This document shows positions 43,032 through 51,799 of a DNA stretch of 64,000 nucleotides, in pieces. Source of the DNA: Taklimakanibacter sp050246735. GTDB lineage: Bacteria; Pseudomonadota; Alphaproteobacteria; Rhizobiales; Aestuariivirgaceae. The translations under genes were made by a program, and so were the position numbers. How positions within the stretch are numbered: position 1 is the stretch's first letter; the number at the start of each line of letters is the position of its first letter. The notes beneath the pieces were generated by a model. It saw only the letters and a program-made list of their open reading frames with translations, did not search any database and was not told the DNA's origin. The stretch spans positions 62,001-126,000 of the forward strand of contig JBFWVM010000005.1 of the NCBI GenBank assembly GCA_050246735.1. The letters run 5' to 3'.

Positions 43032-44092
43032 CAGCGCGCTCTCGCCGCCAACCTGACGCTCTCTCCGCTCGCCGCTGCCTCTTCTATGGCGGTGAGCACG
43101 CGCGTCACCTGCAGGCCGTCCTCGGCGTCGGCGAGGACCGGCAGGTCGAGCGTCACCGCGTCGACGAAGCGGGCGATCGCTTCGGTGACGAAGCCGCCGA
43201 TGCGTCCGCCGGCCGCCGGCGTGACGCCCAGCATGTCCTCGGCCCTGAGACCGGCGCCGGCATATTTCTTGAACGTGCCGTTCTGCGCCGTGTTGATCTC
43301 GACCGAGCCCTTCTCGCCGACGATCTCCATCTTGAAGTCGAAGATGAGCGGCAGGTCGCGCGGCAGCACCCAGCTGTTCTCGAGCGAGGCCACCGCACCG
43401 TTGTCGAATTCGAGCAGCGCCATGTGGACGTCCGCCGTGTCGACGCCCTGCGCCGCGAGATGGCCGTGCCGCTTCATCGCCTGGACGCGCACCACCTCGG
43501 CGCCCAAGGTGAAGCGCAGGGCGTCGACCGCATGGCTGCCGAGGAACCACAGCGCCGAGGACCTGGCCGCCCAGCTCAGGAGCTCGAAGGGAACGAAGAG
43601 CGTGTTGGAAAGCCGCGCCGCGGCATGGAGCGGCCGGCCGATCTCGCCTGCGCCGACCGCCTCCTTCATCGCATGGACCGCCGGATTGACCCGGTTGTGG
43701 AAGTCGACCATGACCTTGGCCTTGCCCCTGGCCGCGAGGCTCGCGATCTCCTCGGCCTCGGCGAGCGTCGTGGCCAGCGGCTTCTCGCTGAGCACGTGCT
43801 TGCCGGCCCTGAGTGCCGCCGTGACGACGTCGCCATGGGCGAAATCGGGCGTCGCCACGGTGACCGCCTCGACCTCGGGGTCGGCGACGAGATCGCGATA
43901 GTCGCTGTAGACCTTGCGCGCCCCGAACTGCTCCTGCATGGCCTGCGCGCGCTTCGGGTCGAGATCGCAGACGGCCGCGAGCTCCGCTTGCGGCAGGGCG
44001 TTGAGGGTCTTGCAGTGGAAGGAGCCCCACAGGCCGGCGCCGACCACGCCGAACCGGGTTTTCGCGTTGGATGTCTTGGCGGATGCTGTCAT
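43031..44092 (-). CDS. Gfo/Idh/MocA family oxidoreductase
   Basis: NAD(P)-dependent sugar dehydrogenase of 353 residues from ATG 44092. The Rossmann motif FGVVGAGLWGSFH is at 14-26, EKP at 103-105 (LSEKPLA) and GSHAVDALRF further on. Such enzymes oxidise inositols, glucose derivatives or amino sugars. It lies inside the importer operon between the second permease and the ATPase, so it probably handles the imported sugar. The open frame extending to 44599 is antisense to the permease. Confidence 0.92.
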   Translation of the reverse strand: MTASAKTSNAKTRFGVVGAGLWGSFHCKTLNALPQAELAAVCDLDPKRAQAMQEQFGARKVYSDYRDLVADPEVEAVTVATPDFAHGDVVTAALRAGKHVLSEKPLATTLAEAEEIASLAARGKAKVMVDFHNRVNPAVHAMKEAVGAGEIGRPLHAAARLSNTLFVPFELLSWAARSSALWFLGSHAVDALRFTLGAEVVRVQAMKRHGHLAAQGVDTADVHMALLEFDNGAVASLENSWVLPRDLPLIFDFKMEIVGEKGSVEINTAQNGTFKKYAGAGLRAEDMLGVTPAAGGRIGGFVTEAIARFVDAVTLDLPVLADAEDGLQVTRVLTAIEEAAASGESVRLAARAR

Positions 44093-44094
44093 TG

Positions 44095-44931
44095 TCAGCC
44101 CTTTACTGAACCGAAGGTGAGCCCGCGCACGACATAGCGGTCGAGCGCCAGGAAGATGAGCATGGGAGGGATCATCGCGGCGACCGCGGCCGCGGCGATG
44201 AAGCCCCAGGTGACGCCGGCGGTGCCGAAATAGCGCAGCGTGCCGACCGGGAGCGTCGCCGTGGCGCGGTTGCTCAGCACCAGCGGGAAGGCGGCGTTGT
44301 TCCAGGAGAAGACGAAGGCGAACATCGAGGTGACGATGAGGCCCGGCAGGATGAGCGGCAGCACGATGCGCGTGAGGATGGTGGCGGTGGAGGCGCCGTC
44401 GACCCGCGCCGCCTCCTCGATCTCGACCGGCACCTCGTCGATGAAGCTGCGCAGGAGCCAGACCGAGAACGGGATGGTCAGCGTCTGCAGGATGAGGATC
44501 ATCGAGAAGTAGCTGCCCTTGAGGCCGGCCGCGCTGGCCAGGATCGAATAGGGGATGAGGAAGGCGACGGGTGGCGCCATCAGGAGGCCCAGATACCACA
44601 TCATCAGGTGCTTGCGCCCCCTGATGCGGAAGCGCGACAGGGCATAGGCGGCGGGCAGCGAGAAGGGCAGGTTGAGCAGCACGGCGCCGGCCGCGACCAC
44701 CAGGCTGTTGAACAGCTGCGGCAGGTTGTTGCCGGGGTCGCCGAAGGTGTAGTTGATCGACTCCCAGCTCGGCGTGAACACCAGCACCGGCGGCATGGCG
44801 AAGAAGGTGTCGGCCGGCCGGATGGCGAGGAGCACGAACCAGACGATCGGTCCGATGAAGATCAGCATCAGCAGCAGCATGACGGCATAGAGCGCCGCCG
44901 TCTTCCTGGCCGGATGTGCCGCGCCGGCCAT
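44095..44931 (-). CDS. Sugar ABC transporter permease (MalG/UgpE type)
   Basis: Membrane permease of 278 residues from ATG 44931. The EAA coupling loop reads EEAARVDGASTATILTRIVLPLI and the N-terminal helix VMLLLMLIFIGPIVWFVLLAIRP is typical of MalG-class subunits. The start codon shares one base with the stop of the MalF-type gene. Confidence 0.92.
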   Translation of the reverse strand: MAGAAHPARKTAALYAVMLLLMLIFIGPIVWFVLLAIRPADTFFAMPPVLVFTPSWESINYTFGDPGNNLPQLFNSLVVAAGAVLLNLPFSLPAAYALSRFRIRGRKHLMMWYLGLLMAPPVAFLIPYSILASAAGLKGSYFSMILILQTLTIPFSVWLLRSFIDEVPVEIEEAARVDGASTATILTRIVLPLILPGLIVTSMFAFVFSWNNAAFPLVLSNRATATLPVGTLRYFGTAGVTWGFIAAAAVAAMIPPMLIFLALDRYVVRGLTFGSVKG

Positions 44932-45839
44932 CAGTCCAGTTCCCTGAAGGCGAAGAGGACCAGGAGCGCGATGATCGCGTTGACGACCACGACCATCAGC
45001 CAGGTCATGGCGCTGGCCAGGCCGATGTTGAAATCGACCAGGCCGTATTGATAGAGGCTGTAGCCGAGCGTGCGGCTCGAGGCGCCGGGCCCGCCCTTGG
45101 TCAGCACCAGGACCAGATCGAAGGTGTTGAAGAGCTGCATGACGCGCAGCATGATCACGATCATCGCCGTCTTCTTGATGAGCGGGATCTTGATCTTCAT
45201 CAGCATGGCGTAGGCCGACGCCTTGTCGATGCGCGCCGCTTCGATGATGTCGTGCGGGATCGACAGCAGCCCGGCATAGAGCACGATGGCGAAGAACGGC
45301 GTCCACTGCCAGATGTCGGCGAAGAGCACCGCCCAGAGCGCTGTGGCGCCGGAACCGAGCAGGCCTTCGGCCGGCAGCGGAATGCCGATCGCGGCGAGGA
45401 GCCACGGGATGAGGCCGCCGCCCGGATCGTACATGTAGCGGAACAGGAAGCCGACGACGATGGGCGCTATGGTCGTCGGCATGATGAGGAGGGCGCGCGT
45501 CACGTTCATGCCTGGCACCTTGTGCACCAGGAACAGCGCGATGGCGAGGCCGAGCGCGAACTCGATCGCGGTGCCGACCACGGTGATGAGGAGCGTGTTG
45601 TAGAGGGCGCCGAGGAAGAAGCCGCCCGCCAGCGCCATCCTGTAATTGTCCCAGCCGATGAAGCCCATGGGCGTCGGGCTCATCTGCAGGTTCCAGAAAT
45701 AGAAGCTGCTCTTGAGCGCGAAGACGAGCGGAAAGGCGATGAGGGCGACGAGCAGGATGATCGACGGGCTGATCAGCAGCCAGGGGAAGAACGCCGGCAG
45801 GCGCCGCGCTCTCCGCGGCAATGTGCGGGCGTCATGCAT
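44931..45839 (-). CDS. Sugar ABC transporter permease (MalF/UgpA type)
   Basis: Membrane permease of 302 residues from ATG 45839 (MHDARTLPRRARRLPAFF); an upstream ATG at 45887 would add 16 non-family residues. About six membrane helices, with the EAA loop EAARIDKASAYAMLMKIKIPLIKKT. The sequence FYFWNLQMSPTPMGFIGWDNYRMAL fits the periplasmic P2-type segment. Pairs with the MalG-type subunit; separated from the binding protein by 105 bp. Confidence 0.9.
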   Translation of the reverse strand: MHDARTLPRRARRLPAFFPWLLISPSIILLVALIAFPLVFALKSSFYFWNLQMSPTPMGFIGWDNYRMALAGGFFLGALYNTLLITVVGTAIEFALGLAIALFLVHKVPGMNVTRALLIMPTTIAPIVVGFLFRYMYDPGGGLIPWLLAAIGIPLPAEGLLGSGATALWAVLFADIWQWTPFFAIVLYAGLLSIPHDIIEAARIDKASAYAMLMKIKIPLIKKTAMIVIMLRVMQLFNTFDLVLVLTKGGPGASSRTLGYSLYQYGLVDFNIGLASAMTWLMVVVVNAIIALLVLFAFRELD

Positions 45840-45944
45840 GCGTCGATCCGGTGCGGCTCTGAAGACTGAACGGGTACTGCATCCCACCTCATCTCGGCGA
45901 AAAGTCGGGGGCGCGCGAAACGGGGGTCTCGCGCGCTCCCGCCG

Positions 45945-47381
45945 TCAGGCGAGCGAGGCCATCAGCGCCTTGGTCGCATCCAGCGTGTCGTCATAGGATT
46001 CCTGCTGATAGGGAATGAGGAAATTGCCCTTGAGGATCGTCTGGAAGAACAGCGAGGTCTCCTTGAGCGCCTGCTCGGGCGTCAGTTCGCCCGACAGGAC
46101 CTTGTTGAGGTTGAGCCCGTAGATGCCTTCGAGCGTGGTGTAGACCGGGCAGGGCGGGCGCACGATCTTGCCGTTGCCTTCCTCGAGGTCGGCGAGCTGG
46201 CCCGGCAGATGCGGGTAGATCTTGACGAGCTCGGGGTCCTTGTAGAGCGAAGGCCGGGCGAAGTCGGAGAACTGGTGGCCGAACTTGTCGTAGAGGGCCA
46301 TGTCCTTCTGGGTCTTGGCCGAGGTCGCCCATTTGATGAACTGCCAGGCGGCATCGCGGTTCTGCGTGTTGGCGGCGATGCCGAGGCTGTGCCCGCCGAT
46401 GCTGACGACCTGCTGCTTGCCCGGCGCCGTCGGCAGCCTGGCGATGCCGATCTTGTCGGCGATGACGGAGTCCTTGCCCGTCATGTAGCCGTCCTTCTTG
46501 CACAGATAGGCGTAGGGCGTCCACCAGTAGAACATGCCGATGTCGCCCTTGGCGAAGCGCATGCCGGCGTCGAACCAGTTGTAGCCGACCGCTTCCGGCG
46601 GCGAGTTCTTGTAGAGCGCGAGGAAGGTCTTGAGCGCCTCGACCGTTTCCGGCGTGTCGATGGTCGGCTCGAAGTCCCATTTGCCGGTCGGGAAGCTCTT
46701 GAACCACCGCGTGCCCATGCTGGCGGCGAGCTGGGTGAACATATGCACGACGGGTGCCGGCTGCTGGCCGGAGACGACGGTGCCGGCCATCCTGGCGCCG
46801 GAGAAGTCCTTGCCGTTCAGCTTCTCGATGATGCCGAGATAGTCGGCCCAGCTCCAGCTCCCGTCGTTCGGGATCTTGACGCCGGCCTGCTCGACATAGT
46901 CCTTGTAGTAGAGGACCGTCTGGCCATAGGTGGCGACCGGCAGCGTGCCGACCTGGCCGCGCCATGTGTTCATCGAATAGAGCACCTGCGGCACGTAATC
47001 GTCGATGGCGCTGTCCTTGTCTGCCTTGATGAACTCGTTGAGCGGCAGGATCCACTTGCTTTCGAGATATTGTCCGAGCCACATCTGGTCGACCGAGATG
47101 ACGTCGGCATCGGGCTCGTTGCTGATGAAGGAGGAGGTCAGGCGCGCCTGCAGCGCCTCGAGCGAGATCGCCTCGATCTGCAAGGTGATGCCGCTTGCGT
47201 CCTGGAACTGCTTGGCGATGCCCTCGATGGCGTAATAGAAGGGATCGCCGGCGAGCAGCACGCGCAGGGTCTTGCCTTGCGCCGCGGCGCGCCGCGGCTT
47301 GCCGCCGAGGGCGGCCGTGCCGGCGAGGGCGGCGGCGCTCTTCAGGACGCTGCGGCGGGAGACGGGCGATGTCGTGACCAT
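45945..47381 (-). CDS. Sugar ABC transporter substrate-binding protein, family 1
   Basis: Periplasmic binding protein of 478 residues from ATG 47381, with AAAGGAGGAA as a strong ribosome site. The twin-arginine signal (SRRSVLKSAAALAGTAALGG) precedes a mature start KTLRVLLAGDPFYYAIEGIAKQF. MalE/UgpB-type marks include ISVDQMWLGQYLESKWILPL and YNWFDAGMRFAKGDIGMFYWW. First gene of the importer operon; its divergent neighbour is the ROK regulator that probably controls it. Confidence 0.92.
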   Translation of the reverse strand: MVTTSPVSRRSVLKSAAALAGTAALGGKPRRAAAQGKTLRVLLAGDPFYYAIEGIAKQFQDASGITLQIEAISLEALQARLTSSFISNEPDADVISVDQMWLGQYLESKWILPLNEFIKADKDSAIDDYVPQVLYSMNTWRGQVGTLPVATYGQTVLYYKDYVEQAGVKIPNDGSWSWADYLGIIEKLNGKDFSGARMAGTVVSGQQPAPVVHMFTQLAASMGTRWFKSFPTGKWDFEPTIDTPETVEALKTFLALYKNSPPEAVGYNWFDAGMRFAKGDIGMFYWWTPYAYLCKKDGYMTGKDSVIADKIGIARLPTAPGKQQVVSIGGHSLGIAANTQNRDAAWQFIKWATSAKTQKDMALYDKFGHQFSDFARPSLYKDPELVKIYPHLPGQLADLEEGNGKIVRPPCPVYTTLEGIYGLNLNKVLSGELTPEQALKETSLFFQTILKGNFLIPYQQESYDDTLDATKALMASLA

Positions 47382-47691
47382 TCTGATTTCCTCCTTTGTC
47401 GTGATGTCGAACGTCTGGTCGGGCCTTCCGGTTGTTCTGCTGGAGTGTTCTGCGGGCGCGGCGACGGACGCCCGGACGCTTGGCACCCTCGGGCGCCGGT
47501 GGTGACGGAAGCGGGCCTCTATTGCGGGAGAACCGCGGCCCTGTCCTCCGTCGTTCCCATGTTTGTTTGAGGCTCGCACAAACTTATTGTATCGTCAAGG
47601 CTGAGGCAGGCATCCGCGCGCCGCGGTGCCGGGCCCCGCCGGGTGCCGGCACGGTCGTCTTGCCGCGAAGGCCCGGGAGTTCGTTGACGGC
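47382..47691. promoter_or_regulatory. Divergent regulatory gap, sugar-binding protein / ROK regulator
   Basis: 310 bp without a gene. The clearest element is an inverted repeat gtttgt (47561-47566) / acaaac (47578-47583) with an 11-bp spacer, followed by AT-rich ttattgtat. Such TTTGT/ACAAA arms resemble ROK (NagC/XylR) binding sites. No convincing -35/-10 pair was assigned, and nothing else was seen in the rest of the gap. Confidence 0.4.
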
Positions 47692-48975
47692 ATGGAGTCG
47701 ACAGGGATGATGTCGGACGGACGCTTGCCCCCCGAGGGCGAAAAGAGCAGCCGGACGATTGGCGACTGGCTCGACGAGTCCGGGCGCCCGCGCGGCCGCG
47801 GCCGCGGTCTGATCTCGTCCTCCGCGATCGGCCTCGCCAATCGCGGCCGTGTGCTGCAGGCCCTGTTCGATCTCGGGCCTACCAGCCGGGCCGAGCTTGC
47901 CCGTCATGTCGGCGTGAACCGCGCCACGATCACCGGCATCGTCCAGCCCCTGATCGACCAGGGCCTCCTGGTCGACGGCGATCCCCTGCCGTCCAGGGAG
48001 AGCGGCGGCAAGCCGGCGCGGCCGGTATGGTTCGCGAAGGACGCGGCGCCGATCTGCGCGGTCCTTCTGATGCACGACGGCGTGCAGTGCTGCCTCGTCT
48101 CCCTCGACGGCACGATCGCCGCCGAAGTCGGGGCGGCCTTCCCACCGGACGCCCGCGACGTGAAAGCCCTGGCGCAGCCGATTTTCGATTCGGTCCGCCG
48201 GACGCTGACGCTCGCCCATCGGCCGCCTCTCGGCATCGGCGTCGCCGCCGGCGGCATGATCGACACCGACACGGGTTCGATCGTGGCGGTCAATCTCGCG
48301 CCCTTGCTGGCCGGCTTTCCGCTGGGCGCCGAGCTGACCCGGCGTTTCGGGCTCGCCACGCGTGTCGATCACCATCCGCGCGCCCTGCTCGTCGGCGACC
48401 GCTGGTTCGGTGTCGGCCGCGGCCGGCGCCATTTTGCCGTCATCTACACCGGCGAGGTGCTGGGCGGCGCGATCTTCCTGGATGGTCACCTCTATCGCGG
48501 CCGGGCGGGCGCCGGCGGCGAACTCGGACACACCTTCGTGGCCGTGGACGGCAGGGTCTGCCACTGCGGCCGGCGCGGCTGCTGGGAGACCATCGCCACG
48601 CTGGGCTGGCTGCGCGGCGAGGCCGTCAAGGCCGGACTCGCCGCGGCCGAGACCATGGATTCGCGCCGTCTCGCCGGCCTGGCCGCCGCCGGCGCCGGTG
48701 GCGCGGCGGAGCTGCTCGAGCGCTATGCCCGCAACGTGGCGGTCGGCATCGCAAATCTGCAACAGACCATGGCGCCGAACTTCATCGTCCTGCATGGCGA
48801 CGTGGTGGGCGGCGGCGACCGTTTGCTCGCGGCGATAAGGCGGCATGTGGGCGAACTCGTGCCCTGGCGCCCCGGCGGCGACGTCGAGCTGGTCATCGGA
48901 GATCTGGAGGATCGCGCCGCGCTGCGCGGAGCCGCCGGGCTCGTGCTCTCCGAGCTGCTGCATTTCGCCCTCTAG
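47692..48975 (+). CDS. ROK family transcriptional regulator
   Basis: Regulator of 427 residues from ATG 47692. An N-terminal winged helix (about 45-105: RVLQALFDLGPTSRAELARHVGVNRATITGIV) is followed by the ROK sugar-kinase-like domain. GVAAGGMIDTDTGSI and a zinc site CHCGRRGCWET are present. Xylose/N-acetylglucosamine-type repressors have this layout and are released by their sugar. A kinase role is unlikely because of the DNA-binding domain. Divergent from the importer operon at 41901-47381, its likely target. Confidence 0.9.
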   Translation: MESTGMMSDGRLPPEGEKSSRTIGDWLDESGRPRGRGRGLISSSAIGLANRGRVLQALFDLGPTSRAELARHVGVNRATITGIVQPLIDQGLLVDGDPLPSRESGGKPARPVWFAKDAAPICAVLLMHDGVQCCLVSLDGTIAAEVGAAFPPDARDVKALAQPIFDSVRRTLTLAHRPPLGIGVAAGGMIDTDTGSIVAVNLAPLLAGFPLGAELTRRFGLATRVDHHPRALLVGDRWFGVGRGRRHFAVIYTGEVLGGAIFLDGHLYRGRAGAGGELGHTFVAVDGRVCHCGRRGCWETIATLGWLRGEAVKAGLAAAETMDSRRLAGLAAAGAGGAAELLERYARNVAVGIANLQQTMAPNFIVLHGDVVGGGDRLLAAIRRHVGELVPWRPGGDVELVIGDLEDRAALRGAAGLVLSELLHFAL

Positions 48976-49003
48976 CGCGAGATGAGTATACGTCGCCCCA
49001 CAT

Positions 49004-49120
49004 CCTCATCCTGTGCTCGCGCAGCGAGCCTCGAAGGGTGGCAAGCGGCAAGCTCCTTGTGCCGGGACCGTGCTTCGAGGCTCCCCCGGCTCAAGGCCGG
49101 GGTCGCGCCTCGGCATGAGG
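49004..49120. repeat. Intergenic palindromic repeat element
   Basis: Perfect 11-bp arms gagcctcgaag (49026-49036) and cttcgaggctc (49073-49083) are followed by a second stem ccccggc (49084-49090) / gccgggg (49096-49102). The whole is bracketed by cctcat and atgagg. It sits between two convergent genes, the ROK regulator and the SDR, and may also serve as a two-way terminator. Confidence 0.6.
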
Positions 49121-49158
49121 GTAGACTCTTTCTCAAGTCGTCACGATCTATCTTGGGC

Positions 49159-49947
49159 TCAGCCCATATGGACGCCGCCTGTCACGTTGATGCCCTGTCC
49201 GGTCATGAAGCGTGCGGCATCGGAGCACAGGAACACGGCGAGGCCGGCGATGTCTTCGGGCTCCTCGAGCCGGCCGAGCGGCGTCTGCGCGACATAGTCC
49301 TTGACGACCTGCTCGGGAGTGACGTCGCGAAGCTTTGCTTCCCAGGCGACCTCGCGCTCCTGCATCGAGGTCCTGACGAAGCCGGGGCACAGCGCGTTCA
49401 CGCGGATGCCGTCCTTGGCCACTTCGCGCGCCAGCGCCTGCGTCCAGCCGAGCACGGCGAACTTGCTGGCCGAATAATGCGCCAGCAGCGGGGCGCCCAC
49501 CTTGGCCGCGAGCGATGCGGTGTTGACGATCGCGCCTTTCTTCCCGCGCTCCAGGAAATGCCGGACCGCCGCCTGGTTGGTGAGGAAGACGCCTTTGATG
49601 TTGACGGCGAAGTTGAAGTCCCACTCCTCGTCGGTCAGGTCTACGGCGCGGTTCATCGTCGAGACGCCGGCATTGGCCACCAGGAGGTCGTAGCCGCCGA
49701 AGGCCTCTTCGATCCGGGCGAAGGCCTTGGCGACCTCGGTGCGTTTGCTGACGTCGATGGCGAAGCCGTCGGAGCCCTGGCCGAGTGCTGCGGCGGTCTG
49801 CCTGGCCGCTTCGGGATCGAGGTCGGCGATCGCGATCCTGACCCCGTGGGCGGCCAGAGCGCCGGCGATGGCCTTGCCGATGCCGGTGGCGCCGCCGGTC
49901 ACGATGGCGGTCTTGCCTTTGAGGTCCGCGGCGAGGGTCTGGCTCAT
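49159..49947 (-). CDS. Short-chain dehydrogenase/reductase (classical SDR)
   Basis: NAD(P)-dependent SDR of 262 residues from ATG 49947 (MSQTLAADLKGKTAIV). TGGATGIG nucleotide motif at 17-24, VANAG at about 91, then catalytic Ser (NTASLAA) and YSASK. C-terminal FMTGQGINVTGGVHMG is a usual SDR end. It resembles 3-oxoacyl or sugar/polyol dehydrogenases. Divergent from the DeoR-led operon and separated from it by a long inverted repeat; it is probably part of the same pathway. An upstream start at 50007 would run through the operator. Confidence 0.91.
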   Translation of the reverse strand: MSQTLAADLKGKTAIVTGGATGIGKAIAGALAAHGVRIAIADLDPEAARQTAAALGQGSDGFAIDVSKRTEVAKAFARIEEAFGGYDLLVANAGVSTMNRAVDLTDEEWDFNFAVNIKGVFLTNQAAVRHFLERGKKGAIVNTASLAAKVGAPLLAHYSASKFAVLGWTQALAREVAKDGIRVNALCPGFVRTSMQEREVAWEAKLRDVTPEQVVKDYVAQTPLGRLEEPEDIAGLAVFLCSDAARFMTGQGINVTGGVHMG

Positions 49948-49978
49948 TGAACAACCGTTCAGTATTGTGCGAATGCAA

Positions 49979-50051
49979 ACATATCGTAACAACGTTTCCG
50001 GGCACAACCATTTATTTCACGGCCGGGATGTTTGAAACGTTGCGAATATGT
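49979..50051. promoter_or_regulatory. Long inverted repeat, candidate DeoR operator pair
   Basis: Arm 49979-49998 (acatatcgtaacaacgtttc) is the reverse complement of 50034-50051 (gaaacgttgcgaatatgt) apart from a short mismatch and indel. The inner nine bases, caacgtttc/gaaacgttg, match perfectly. The arms are 35 bp apart in the gap between the SDR and the DeoR gene, so one protein could bind both arms, possibly looping the DNA, and shut both promoters. Confidence 0.6.
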
Positions 50052-50107
50052 GCTAGTTCCGGTTGAATTTCGTGCGATTGTGTTCGCTTTGGCTTTTGAG
50101 GACAGCT

Positions 50108-50959
50108 ATGGCTCTACCGACGGACACGCTGAGCTTTGCTCCCCGCGCCGATGGCGCGCGCCGCCTGCCGGTCGAGCTCCGTCAGGCCTATCTGCTCGAT
50201 CAGCTGCGCAAGGCCGGTTTCGTGTCGGTAGCCGAAGCGGCGGGCGCGCTCGCGGTTTCGGAAATGACCATTCGCCGCGACCTCGTCGACCTCGAGAACG
50301 AAGGGCGGCTGGTGCGTACCCATGGCGGCGCCATCGCGCCCGAGAGCGGCCTGCCTCAGCCGTTTGACGACGAGGAGCCGGCCTTCGAGCAGCGCCTGCG
50401 GCGCAACAGTCCGGCCAAGGAGGCGATCGCATCCCTCGCCGCGGGTCTTGTCGGCCAGCGCCAGACCGTGGCGCTCGATGTCGGCTCGAGCACCTTCGTC
50501 CTGGCCGCCCGGCTCGTCGCCGTTCCGGGCATCAAGGTCTTCACCAACTCCCTGCGCATCGCCACCCTTCTCGGACGCGAGCGCCGCGACGTCTATCTGC
50601 CGGGCGGCGAGGTGCGCGCCAACGAGATGTCGATGTGCGGGCCGACCGCGATCGCCCAGTTCGAGCAATTGTGGTTCGACATCGCCTTCATCGGGGCGTC
50701 CGGCGTGACCGCGGCCGGTTTCTTCGACTACTCGCTCGAGGACAGCGAGCTGAAGCGCGTCTATCTGCGCCGCGCGAGCCGCAAGGTGCTGCTCTGCGAC
50801 GCCGCCAAGTTCGATCATCTGTCGCTGGTGCAGGTCGCCCCGCTCGATGCGATCGACATGATGGTCACCGACGCGGCGCCCTCTGGCGCCCTCGCCGAGG
50901 CGCTTGCCGCCGCCGGTGTCGAGATCCGCGTGGCCCGTCCGGCCGCGCTCACCTCATGA
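50108..50959 (+). CDS. DeoR/GlpR family transcriptional regulator
   Basis: Repressor of 283 residues from ATG 50108 (MALPTDTLSFAPRADG), with GAGGAC upstream; an in-frame ATG at 50063 adds 15 residues. The helix-turn-helix is FVSVAEAAGALAVSEMTIRRDLVDLENEGRLVRTHGGA, followed by the sugar-phosphate sensor domain (LDVGSSTFVLAARL, NSLRIATLLG, VYLPGGEV). It heads the BtpA-kinase-HAD-amidase operon and is divergent from the SDR; the long inverted repeat lies between. A phosphorylated sugar from the kinase step is the probable inducer. Confidence 0.92.
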   Translation: MALPTDTLSFAPRADGARRLPVELRQAYLLDQLRKAGFVSVAEAAGALAVSEMTIRRDLVDLENEGRLVRTHGGAIAPESGLPQPFDDEEPAFEQRLRRNSPAKEAIASLAAGLVGQRQTVALDVGSSTFVLAARLVAVPGIKVFTNSLRIATLLGRERRDVYLPGGEVRANEMSMCGPTAIAQFEQLWFDIAFIGASGVTAAGFFDYSLEDSELKRVYLRRASRKVLLCDAAKFDHLSLVQVAPLDAIDMMVTDAAPSGALAEALAAAGVEIRVARPAALTS

Positions 50960-50991
50960 ACCGACAAGCAAACAGCAGGAGACTGTGAGAG

Positions 50992-51789
50992 ATGCCGTTC
51001 GATTTCTTCGCCGCGAGGAAGCCCGTGATCGCCATGGCGCATATCGGGGCGCTGCCCGGCACGCCCCTCTATGACGCGGCGGGCGGCGTCGACAGCCTGG
51101 TCGCCGGTGTCGCCGCCGATGTCGAGAGACTCCAGGACGGTGGCGTCGACGCCATCATGTTCGGCAACGAGAACGACCGGCCCTATGTGTTCGCCGCGCC
51201 GCTCGAAGGCGTCGCCGCGATGACGGCGGTGGTGCAGGCGGTGAAGCCGGCGCTCAAGGTGCCGTTCGGGGTCAACTATCTGTGGGATCCGAAAGCCAGC
51301 GTCGCCATCGGGGCGGCGACCGGCGCCAGGTTCGTGCGCGAGATCTTCACCGGCCTCTTCGCCTCCGACATGGGGCTCTGGGCGCCCGATTGCGCCGGCG
51401 CGGCGCGGCTCAGGCGCAATCTCGGCTGCGCCGGCATGAAGCTCCTGTTCAACATCAACGCCGAATTCGCCGATTCGCTCGACCGCAGGCCGATCGAATT
51501 GCGCGCCAAGAGCGCCGTCTTCTCCTCGCTCGCCGACGCCATCCTGGTGTCGGGCCCCCTGACCGGCGAGCCCGCCGCGCAATCCGACCTGCGCAAGGTG
51601 CGCGAGACGGTCAAGGACGTGCCGGTCTTCGCCAATACCGGCGTCAATATCGACAATGTCGCCGACGTGCTGTCGATCGCCGACGGCATCGTCATCGGCA
51701 CTCATTTCAAGGTCGGCGGCAACACCTGGAACGCCGTCGACGGTGATCGCGTCAGGCGATTCATGGACAAGGTCGCCAAATTGCGCTGA
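50992..51789 (+). CDS. BtpA/SgcQ family protein
   Basis: TIM-barrel protein of 265 residues of the BtpA family: VIAMAHIGALPGTPLYDAAGG at the start, DAIMFGNENDRPY, VPFGVNYLWDP and the phosphate-like site NTGVNIDNVADVLSIADGIVIGTHFK. BtpA itself was linked to photosystem I stability in cyanobacteria, but bacterial members such as SgcQ occur in sugar operons and resemble sugar-phosphate-handling barrels. Here it lies between the repressor and a sugar kinase, 10 bp before the latter. The reaction is unknown. Confidence 0.88.
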   Translation: MPFDFFAARKPVIAMAHIGALPGTPLYDAAGGVDSLVAGVAADVERLQDGGVDAIMFGNENDRPYVFAAPLEGVAAMTAVVQAVKPALKVPFGVNYLWDPKASVAIGAATGARFVREIFTGLFASDMGLWAPDCAGAARLRRNLGCAGMKLLFNINAEFADSLDRRPIELRAKSAVFSSLADAILVSGPLTGEPAAQSDLRKVRETVKDVPVFANTGVNIDNVADVLSIADGIVIGTHFKVGGNTWNAVDGDRVRRFMDKVAKLR

Positions 51790-51799
51790 CGCACCGCAC

